Of a stretch of 32,218 nt of DNA, positions 17,613 to 24,170 are shown in pieces. The notes under the pieces were generated by a model that was given only the letters and a program-made list of their open reading frames with translations, had not been told where the DNA came from and made no database searches. The DNA lies in assembly GCA_028705215.1 (NCBI GenBank), contig JAQWDY010000003.1, positions 22,409 to 54,626 of the forward strand, read 5' to 3'. The stretch is from Patescibacteria group bacterium (GTDB lineage Bacteria > Patescibacteriota > Patescibacteriia > Patescibacteriales > UBA12465). How positions within the stretch are numbered: position 1 is the first letter of the stretch; each line of letters opens with the position of its first letter. A program made the position numbers and the translations under genes.

Positions 17613-17669
17613 AAATTCTGAATTAAAACTCATTATTAGATAAATTTTAAAGTTTTATCTTTTTATTTT

Positions 17670-18233
17670 ATGCGTAAATTTTTTCTCTTTATCTGGGAGA
17701 TTGTAAAAATAGTCAGTATTTCTTTGGCTATTATTTTACCAATTAGATATTATCTAATTCAGCCATTTTATGTTAAAGGGGCTTCTATGGAGCCTAATTT
17801 TCATGATCATGAGTACTTAATAGTAGATGAAATAAGCTATCGTTTTAATGAGCCACAAAGAGGGCAAGTGATAGTATTTCGCTATCCAAGAAATCCACAG
17901 GAATATTATATAAAAAGAATAATTGGTTTGCCAGGTGAAGAAGTGCAAATTAAAGATGGGCAAATATTTATCTACAACGAACAAAGTCCAAAGGGAGAAG
18001 TTTTGGTAGAAGGCTACTTGCCAGAAGATTTAAATACTTACAGCAATAGTGATTTAAGCGTTAAACTAGATAACGATGAGTATTTTGTTCTAGGAGATAA
18101 TCGCTCAGCGTCAAAGGATTCGCGTAGCTTTGGACCTGTGCATGAATCATTTATTACAGGAAAAATATTATTTCGAGGTTGGCCACTTGATAAAATAACA
18201 GTTTTTAATAAAGACTATTGGCCTAAATATTAA
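17670..18233 (+). CDS. lepB: Signal peptidase I
   Basis: LepB removes signal peptides from exported proteins with a Ser/Lys dyad. In this 187-residue protein a single membrane anchor (about 11-29) is followed by box B, KGASMEP, with the nucleophile Ser39, then YYIKRIIGLPGE with the general base Lys82, and finally GDNRSASKDSRSFG (box E). The size and single anchor match the Gram-positive-type enzyme. It would process the secreted proteins of this window that carry AxA-like cleavage sites. It has its own promoter, and hisS starts four bases after its stop. Confidence 0.96.
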   Translation: MRKFFLFIWEIVKIVSISLAIILPIRYYLIQPFYVKGASMEPNFHDHEYLIVDEISYRFNEPQRGQVIVFRYPRNPQEYYIKRIIGLPGEEVQIKDGQIFIYNEQSPKGEVLVEGYLPEDLNTYSNSDLSVKLDNDEYFVLGDNRSASKDSRSFGPVHESFITGKILFRGWPLDKITVFNKDYWPKY

Positions 18234-18237
18234 TTAT

Positions 18238-19569
18238 ATGCCAAGAAGAAAAAAAACGGCGTCTGATGCGCCAGTTGTTAGAACTACAAGAAAAAATGAT
18301 AAATTGCCGACTCGTTTATTGGGAATGAAAGATTTTTCTTATTTTGAGCAAGCTTGTTTTGATTTTGCGCTATCAAGAGCGCGGCACTTGGCTCGGGTTT
18401 ATGGCTTTAAATCAATTAAAACGCCAATTATAGAAAGTTTTGATTTATATAAAAAAACTGTTCGTCACGAAAATGAAAAAGAGATCTACAGTGTCGATGG
18501 TGACAAGGGAGAAAAGCCTGTTCTGCGTCCAGAGCTTACACAAGGAATTATTAGGTCATATTTGGAAAATAATCAGGAAATTGAAAATAAGGTAGCGAAG
18601 CTGTATTCAATTGGGCCAGTGTTTCGTCGGGAAAAATTACAAAGTGGATATTATCGTGAATCAACGCAGTTTGACTTAGAGGTGATAGGGGCAAGAAAGC
18701 CAATGACTGAAGCTTTGTTAATTGCTTTAGCGAGTAATTTTTTTGCTGATATGCAAGTAGATGTTCAATTGCAGATAAATAGTATTGGTGATTTAGTTTG
18801 TCGTAAAGAATATTGTGCCAAATTGTCTAATTTTTATAAGGAGAGAGGCAAGAAATCAAAGCTTTGTGTTGCTTGTAAAAATAATTTAACAAAGAACTGT
18901 TTAAGTTTATTAGATTGCAAACAAGAAGCTTGTGTTAAATTAAGAGAGGGCGCACCTCAAATTGCTGATTTTCTATCAGAAGCAAGCCGTGATTACCTTG
19001 CTAAAACATTAGAAATATTAGATGAGCTAAAAATTAATTATAATTTTAACCCCTATTTGGTAAGAGGATTAAATTATTACAATGATATAGTTTTTGAATT
19101 TTGGCCTATTAATAAAGACGATTCAGTTGGAAACCTTGCTTTGGCCGGAGGTGGACGTTATGATAATCTAATTGAAAACCTAGGCGGCTTAAATTTGCCC
19201 GCCTCGGGACTTGCCATAGGTTTAGAAAGGGTTGTGTCACGGGTAAGAGATAAGGCAGCTTTGACAAATGTAGAAGAAAGCGATATAGTATTTATTGCTC
19301 AATTGGGAGATCAGGCTAAATTAAAAGCACTGCAGCTATCAAATGAATTGTTAGCTCTTGGTTATAATGTAAGGCAATCACTTATTACCGATAGTTTAAA
19401 AGAGCAATTAGAAGAAGCAGCGAAATTAAAAGCAAAGGTTTGTCTGATATTGGGCAAAAAAGAAATAATGGATGGCACCATTTTAATGCGTGATATAGAT
19501 TCTGGTGCTCAGGAAACAGTTGTTTTCAAAAAAGTAAAAGAGCGATTGGCAAAAAGGATGAGCTCTTAA
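18238..19569 (+). CDS. hisS: Histidyl-tRNA synthetase
   Basis: HisRS charges tRNA-His. The 443-residue protein has class II motif 1 around YGFKSIKTPIIE, motif 2 GPVFRREKLQSGYYRE, the insertion domain with several Cys (CRKEYC, CVAC, LDCKQEAC), the HisA motif LVRGLNYYND (274-283), motif 3 GLAIGLERV and a C-terminal anticodon-binding domain (from about 348). Asn279 sits where most bacterial enzymes have Asp in RGLDYY, while the catalytic Arg276 is kept. The basic N-terminal extension of about 20 residues is unusual. A HisZ-type regulatory paralogue is unlikely, because the anticodon domain and motif 2 are complete. Confidence 0.94.
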   Translation: MPRRKKTASDAPVVRTTRKNDKLPTRLLGMKDFSYFEQACFDFALSRARHLARVYGFKSIKTPIIESFDLYKKTVRHENEKEIYSVDGDKGEKPVLRPELTQGIIRSYLENNQEIENKVAKLYSIGPVFRREKLQSGYYRESTQFDLEVIGARKPMTEALLIALASNFFADMQVDVQLQINSIGDLVCRKEYCAKLSNFYKERGKKSKLCVACKNNLTKNCLSLLDCKQEACVKLREGAPQIADFLSEASRDYLAKTLEILDELKINYNFNPYLVRGLNYYNDIVFEFWPINKDDSVGNLALAGGGRYDNLIENLGGLNLPASGLAIGLERVVSRVRDKAALTNVEESDIVFIAQLGDQAKLKALQLSNELLALGYNVRQSLITDSLKEQLEEAAKLKAKVCLILGKKEIMDGTILMRDIDSGAQETVVFKKVKERLAKRMSS

Positions 19570-19586
19570 AAATAAATTATTTATTT
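19570..19586. repeat. A/T-only palindrome between hisS and rpsU
   Basis: Eight-base arms (19570-19577 and 19579-19586) around a single base form a perfect inverted repeat made only of A and T. It begins directly after the hisS stop and ends 14 bases before the rpsU Shine-Dalgarno. It could fold in the rpsU leader, but without any G-C pair it would be weak and may be chance in AT-rich DNA. Confidence 0.4.
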
Positions 19587-19600
19587 AATAATTAGAAAGA

Positions 19601-19607
19601 GAGGTGG
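19601..19607 (+). promoter_or_regulatory. Strong Shine-Dalgarno of rpsU
   Basis: GAGGTGG ends six bases before the ATG at 19614. Its first six bases can pair fully with the standard 16S anti-Shine-Dalgarno. Of the 22 start sites I examined in the window, this is the only convincing one. Confidence 0.85.
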
Positions 19608-19613
19608 ATTCAA

Positions 19614-19844
19614 ATGGCTGATTTTAAAAGAAAACCAGGCGAAAGTTTTGAAGGTTTTCTTAGAAAATTCAAAAGAGGCTTAAAAAATAGCAAGCGCTTA
19701 GAAAAAGCAAGATCGAAGCAGCATTTAGAGCCAAAGACAACAAAGCGTTTAAATAAGAAGAAAGCGTTATCAGGAATAGCTTTGCAAAAAAAGAATGAAA
19801 TTCTAAGAAAAACTGGAAAACTACAAGAAACAAGACGTCGTTAA
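19614..19844 (+). CDS. rpsU: Ribosomal protein bS21
   Basis: bS21 is a small, basic 30S protein near the 3' end of 16S rRNA. The 76-residue product has the family core GESFEGFLRKFKRGLKNS (9-26), then a long basic helix and an Arg-rich end. It is slightly longer than the roughly 70 residues usual in E. coli. In Flavobacterium and relatives, bS21 helps to sequester the anti-Shine-Dalgarno tail, and rpsU is among the few genes with a strong Shine-Dalgarno, which allows feedback control; the same pattern of site use is seen here. It lies 44 bases after hisS and is followed by a terminator. Confidence 0.9.
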   Translation: MADFKRKPGESFEGFLRKFKRGLKNSKRLEKARSKQHLEPKTTKRLNKKKALSGIALQKKNEILRKTGKLQETRRR

Positions 19845-19865
19845 ACGTTTAATTTCTTAATGTAT

Positions 19866-19894
19866 AAAAAAGAGTCAAAATTTGACTCTTTTTT
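19866..19894. terminator. Bidirectional terminator between rpsU and rel
   Basis: GAGTC (19872-19876) and GACTC (19884-19888) form a stem that can extend inward through A-T pairs. It is flanked by A6 on the left and T6 on the right, so each strand reads a hairpin followed by a U run. It sits 21 bases after the rpsU stop and 7 bases from the rel stop, serving both convergent genes. Confidence 0.88.
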
Positions 19895-19901
19895 GTTTCC
19901 T

Positions 19902-21377
19902 CTATTTTTTCCCATCTTCCCTTGTTCCGGGAAGAAGTCGTTTTATATTTTCGATAGTTGATTTTTTCGCGTGTTGTTTAATTTGATCACGAGCGCGTTT
20001 AGTTTTAACGAATTTTAGCCAGTCTTTACTTGGATGTTGTCGATTTTTTTCAACAATAATTTCAACCATATCGCCATTTTTTAATTCTTGATCAAGGCGT
20101 CCTAACTTATCATTTACTAAAACTCCCGATGCCTTATTGCCAATATTGCCGTGAACAGCATAAGCAAAATCTATGGGGGTTGATTTTTCTGGTAGCTCAA
20201 AAACGTCACCGCGAGGAGAAAAGACAAAAATACGATCTCGAAATATATCCATTTTTATATTTTTGACCAGCTCTGAGGTATTTGTTATTTCTTTTTGAAT
20301 ATCAACAATTTCTTGAACCCAGTAAGGTTGTTGATATTCACTGCTATTTTTTGCTTTATAATACCAATGGGCAGCAATACCATAAAGCGCTTCTTCGTGC
20401 ATCTCTTTGGTCCTGATTTGAAATTCGGTTGGTTTGCCCTCTGGACCAAAAATTGTTGTATGCAGGGAACGATATCCATTTGGTTTAGGAACGGCGATAT
20501 AATCTTTAAAGCGATTTGGCTTTGGTTTCCAGATAGTATGAATAACACCTAAAACCTTATAACAATTATCAATTGAAGGCACTATCACCCGCAGGGCAAA
20601 AACATCATAAATCTCGTTGAATTTACGATCTTTTTCTTGCATTTTTTTAAAAATACTATAGAGATGTTTAAAACGGGCTTCAATTTGGTATTCAATATTA
20701 GCCTCGTCTAATTTTGGGATAAGAATTTTTTTTACTTTTTGCAAAAAACGCTGCCTTTCTAGTTTTTTTTCAACTTCGTATCTGTATTCTAATTCGTTAA
20801 ATTTTTCCGGATAAAGATATTTAAAACAAATATCTTCCATTTGCCACTTTAAACGTTCTATTCCGAGAAGGCCGGCAATAGGCGCGTATATCTCTAGAGT
20901 TTCAGCGGCGATTCGTCTTCTTTTCTCTTCAGGCAGGGAGTCAAGGGTGCGCAGGTTATTTAAACGGTCGCAGAATTTAATGAAAATTACACGCAAGTCG
21001 CTGGTCATAGCAAGAAACATTTTTTTTAAATTTTCACGATATCTTTCTATGCCGCGATATTTAATTTTTCCTAATTTAGTAACCCCTTTTACTAAGGAGG
21101 CGACTTCAGATCCAAATTTTTCTTCTATATCCTCTAAAGTCCTTTCTGTGTCTTCAGGGACGTCGTGTAATATGCCAGCGGTAACAGTGGGCAGGTCAGC
21201 TCTGATTTCTGCCAAAATATAAGCGGTATGTAAAGGGTGCTGAATATAAGGCTCCCCATTTTTTCGCATTTGCCCCTTATGCGCTTCTTCTGCAAATAAA
21301 AAAGCTTCTTCTAAAATTTTAGCCTTTACCCCCGGGTTATTACTTTCAAATTTTTTTATTATTCTATCTATGTTCAT
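19902..21377 (-). CDS. rel: Bifunctional (p)ppGpp synthetase/hydrolase, Rel/SpoT type without ACT
   Basis: The 491-residue enzyme makes and degrades the alarmone (p)ppGpp. HD hydrolase domain: His47, HDVPEDT (71-77) and Asp137 in FCDRLNN, with all metal and catalytic positions kept. Synthetase domain: RFKHLYSIFKKM (235-246), RFKD (289-292), which is the RxKD signature of bifunctional enzymes, PKPNGYRSLH and Glu318 in EFQIRT. A TGS domain (about 382-443) follows. The protein ends soon after, so the helical, zinc-finger and ACT regions that long Rel proteins (about 730 residues) use to sense stalled ribosomes are missing. The ribosome may therefore be sensed differently or not at all. Its promoter is interlocked with that of the divergent surface-protein cluster. 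Confidence 0.93.
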   Translation of the reverse strand: MNIDRIIKKFESNNPGVKAKILEEAFLFAEEAHKGQMRKNGEPYIQHPLHTAYILAEIRADLPTVTAGILHDVPEDTERTLEDIEEKFGSEVASLVKGVTKLGKIKYRGIERYRENLKKMFLAMTSDLRVIFIKFCDRLNNLRTLDSLPEEKRRRIAAETLEIYAPIAGLLGIERLKWQMEDICFKYLYPEKFNELEYRYEVEKKLERQRFLQKVKKILIPKLDEANIEYQIEARFKHLYSIFKKMQEKDRKFNEIYDVFALRVIVPSIDNCYKVLGVIHTIWKPKPNRFKDYIAVPKPNGYRSLHTTIFGPEGKPTEFQIRTKEMHEEALYGIAAHWYYKAKNSSEYQQPYWVQEIVDIQKEITNTSELVKNIKMDIFRDRIFVFSPRGDVFELPEKSTPIDFAYAVHGNIGNKASGVLVNDKLGRLDQELKNGDMVEIIVEKNRQHPSKDWLKFVKTKRARDQIKQHAKKSTIENIKRLLPGTREDGKK

Positions 21378-21384
21378 AAAGTAT

Positions 21385-21413
21385 TTTATTTTTACCCGTC
21401 TTCATGCTATAAT
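21385..21413 (+). promoter_or_regulatory. Extended -10 promoter of the surface-protein cluster
   Basis: TGC plus TATAAT (21405-21413) is a perfect extended -10; the -35 position (21385-21390, TTTATT) is weak. Initiation near 21420 gives a leader of about 50 bases before ATG 21472. Confidence 0.7.
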
Positions 21414-21434
21414 TTAACTATATTAATTATAGCA
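21405..21434. repeat. Perfect palindrome built from two opposed -10 elements
   Basis: TGCTATAATT (21405-21414) and AATTATAGCA (21425-21434) are exact inverted copies around a ten-base centre. Each arm is the extended -10 of one of the divergent promoters, and the two predicted start points are adjacent in the centre. Confidence 0.85.
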
Positions 21435-21454
21435 ATATAAGAAGCAACTTAAAA
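21426..21454 (-). promoter_or_regulatory. Extended -10 promoter of rel
   Basis: On the minus strand TGC plus TATAAT (21434 down to 21426) forms a perfect extended -10, with a weak TTTTAA at 21454-21449 and a 17-base spacer. Initiation near 21419 gives a leader of about 40 bases before ATG 21377. Confidence 0.7.
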
Positions 21455-21471
21455 GGCTTCTTCAGTTTAAA

Positions 21472-24138
21472 ATGTTAAAAAGAAAAAAAATAATAATCGG
21501 TATTTTACTGGTTTTTTCTATTTTTTTAGTGACACATTTAGTGCAGGCACAAGATTTTGGCTTACAAGAAGTTGACGAGACCATTAATCTCAGCGCCGAT
21601 GATCCGCGTACTATTGTGGGCAGAATTATAAACTTTGTTTTAAGTTTTTTAGGGATAATTTCCTTGGGGCTTATTATTTATGCGGGATTTTTGTGGATGA
21701 CATCTGGCGGCGAAGAAGAAAAGGTCAGGCGAGCACAGAGTATTTTAAAGAATGCAATTATTGGCTTGGTGATTATTTTATCAGCTTGGGGAATAACCAC
21801 TTTTATCATTTCTCGCTTGTGGGGAGCAACTCAAGGCGGTGAAGTTACAGTTAGCCCCATAGGCAATAATTTATCCAATAATTATGGATTAGGTGCTATC
21901 GGTTCTTGCTCGGTTGAATCAGTTTATCCAGAAAATGGGCAAAAAGATGTGGCCCGAAATACTGCTATTATTATGACCTTTAAAGAAGCTGTCGGTTTAG
22001 CCTCAGCTTGTGTTAATGAAAGTGGGACCAGTTGTGCTTGTAATAACGCAGATTGTTCTTATATTAATCCAAATACAATACGTATTTTTACCGAAAACTT
22101 AGGAGATGCTTGTGGTGATACTTGTCCAGAGGTAAATACTAATGTGAGCGATGTTACAGTGTCAGTTTCTTCCGATCAAAAAACCTTAGTGTTAACACCG
22201 CTAGCATATTTAGGTTCAGCTGATAAAAAAACAGATTATGCGGTAAAAGTGACAGCTGATTTAAAAAAATCTAATGGAACCTCAATGTTCGCTTCTTGCA
22301 GTACAAATTATTTAAATTGGGGTTTTGAAGTTAGTACCAAATTGGATTTAACTCCACCTCAGGTTGTCTCCAGAGGTTTGTTTCCGCAACCAGACAATGA
22401 GGCGGATGTGTTTGCGGTAGCAAGCGCCGCTCAAGCGGCTAACGGAGAAATCTTTGTTAAAGATTGTCCGTCTACATTTAAGGCGGCGGAAGTAATCTCA
22501 GTCTCACAAGATGCTCAGGTTAGCCTTAATTATCATGGCAATCTCACCGATTTTAAAGTTTCAGTTCCCGCCGATGCTCCTGGTCGAGCGCAATTGTTTA
22601 ACGCTGCTGATAACTCTTCTTTAGGAGTGGCGGACTTTGATGAAAATATGGTAGTAAGTTTTGAAAACTATTTTTCTTTAAAAGTAGAAAGCACCGATCC
22701 TGGGAATTTATGGGAGATAAAAATTAATCCGGAAAGAAGAGCTGATTCTCTAAAAGTTGGAAATCAAGTTTATATTTTTTCTGATACTGGAGAGAATAAT
22801 AATATTGTTGTAAATGAAGGAAATTGTGATACACGACAACAAGCAGCCAATATTCAGGCAAAATTAAGTGGACACCCTGATATAAATGTTAGCATTTTAG
22901 ATAATCGCGTTATTTTGCAAGCTAAGGTAGCAAATAGCATGGGAAATGAGATTGAATTAGCAACTACTAATAGTCAGGCTTTAGAGCTTATTCCTTTTAC
23001 AGGCGGGACTGATTTAGAGAGTTCGTATCAGGTAAAAGATAAGAGAGATACGGCTATGAATACAGTAATTAAAATAACCTTTAATGAGCCGATGAATCCC
23101 ATTAATATTTCTGGCCCAGCAGCGGTAGTGTCTCCCTTTATTAAAGTGGTTAACGCTCGTACTGATGCTCTAAGTGAAGGCAGTGCTTGTTCTTTAGATA
23201 ATCAATGTAAATCGTATAATTGTGAGGGATCTGTTTGTGTTGGCGATTATTTAAACGGTACTTTTATGGTCAGTAATAATTATAGAACGGTTGAATTTAT
23301 TTCTGATAACGAGTGTGGGATCAATGGCTGTGGTGAAAAAGTATACTGCCTGCCCCCTAGTAGTCAATTAGCGGTAGAATTAAAGGCAGCTGATTTAAAA
23401 AATTGTATTTCAAATCAAGATTGTTTAGGATTTACTCCATTTCAAACTTGTGCACTTGGCGCCTTAGGTTATCGCACTTGTCAAGATAATAGTCAAAGAA
23501 ATTATCCAGCCGCTGATACTATAAATTTAAATGGCGCTACCGATGTTGCTTTAAATTCCTTGGATGGGAATCGCGACACAGTTGTTGATGGCCCCTTATT
23601 ATTTTTTAATGAAAACACAGGTGATGTAAATAATCGTGATAGCTATAGATTTTCTTTTTTTGTAAATGATCAAAAGAATTTACAATCTCCAGCTATTACT
23701 AATATTGTTCCCCTTGGTGGACAAACGGGAATTGTCACTTTAACAACGCCAGTTGAAATATCTTTTAATACCTTAATGATGTCAAGCACCTTACGTTCCG
23801 GAGGGTCTATTTTAAGTAGTGGCACAGAGAGCGTTGCTCATAAGCTTATTAATTTAAAGAGTTCGCAGGAATCTCCTTTAGGTTATTGGTTAACAAATAA
23901 GGACCTTGATACAGGGGCTTTAGATGGTGTTGTTGATGTTACCATAGCTGAAATCCAGCACTCTCCATTTTTAGAGGCCCTTTCTTATAATGCTCAGGTG
24001 GGATCAGGAGTAAAGGATATTTATCAAAATTGTTTTAAACCTAGCGCTGGTCCTGGTTGTGAGGCAAACTGGGAGAATCCTTCTTGTTGTTTTGGAGTAG
24101 CAACTGGTACTTTAAACGAAAATGGTGATTGTAATTAA
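21472..24138 (+). CDS. Large surface protein: TrbC/VirB2-like module plus Ig-like domains
   Basis: The 888-residue protein has a signal peptide (1-26, cleavage after VQA). Next come two hydrophobic helices (about 49-76 and 93-114) around a charged turn, SGGEEEKVRRAQ, a layout like TrbC/VirB2 pilins. The long remainder should be extracellular. A Big_5-like Ig domain runs from about 147 to 295 (VYPENGQKDVARNTAIIMTF). A segment at about 440-515 (NIQAKLSG, then MGNEIELATT and FTGGTD) recalls a domain found in phage tail-sheath and adhesin proteins. Further Ig-like domains follow at about 515-660, with a Cys-rich insert, and at about 740-860. The function is unknown; adhesion or a surface fibre is a reasonable inference. 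It heads a cluster of three giant secreted proteins, and the next gene shares its N-terminal module. Confidence 0.85.
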   Translation: MLKRKKIIIGILLVFSIFLVTHLVQAQDFGLQEVDETINLSADDPRTIVGRIINFVLSFLGIISLGLIIYAGFLWMTSGGEEEKVRRAQSILKNAIIGLVIILSAWGITTFIISRLWGATQGGEVTVSPIGNNLSNNYGLGAIGSCSVESVYPENGQKDVARNTAIIMTFKEAVGLASACVNESGTSCACNNADCSYINPNTIRIFTENLGDACGDTCPEVNTNVSDVTVSVSSDQKTLVLTPLAYLGSADKKTDYAVKVTADLKKSNGTSMFASCSTNYLNWGFEVSTKLDLTPPQVVSRGLFPQPDNEADVFAVASAAQAANGEIFVKDCPSTFKAAEVISVSQDAQVSLNYHGNLTDFKVSVPADAPGRAQLFNAADNSSLGVADFDENMVVSFENYFSLKVESTDPGNLWEIKINPERRADSLKVGNQVYIFSDTGENNNIVVNEGNCDTRQQAANIQAKLSGHPDINVSILDNRVILQAKVANSMGNEIELATTNSQALELIPFTGGTDLESSYQVKDKRDTAMNTVIKITFNEPMNPINISGPAAVVSPFIKVVNARTDALSEGSACSLDNQCKSYNCEGSVCVGDYLNGTFMVSNNYRTVEFISDNECGINGCGEKVYCLPPSSQLAVELKAADLKNCISNQDCLGFTPFQTCALGALGYRTCQDNSQRNYPAADTINLNGATDVALNSLDGNRDTVVDGPLLFFNENTGDVNNRDSYRFSFFVNDQKNLQSPAITNIVPLGGQTGIVTLTTPVEISFNTLMMSSTLRSGGSILSSGTESVAHKLINLKSSQESPLGYWLTNKDLDTGALDGVVDVTIAEIQHSPFLEALSYNAQVGSGVKDIYQNCFKPSAGPGCEANWENPSCCFGVATGTLNENGDCN

Positions 24139-24170
24139 ATTTATAAATAAAAATTTTAAAATATAAATTT

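Noticed and set aside
20285-21222. Plus- and minus-strand frames inside the rel gene
   Set aside because: Fully contained in a well-conserved enzyme gene, with no family resemblance and no promoter or ribosome site.
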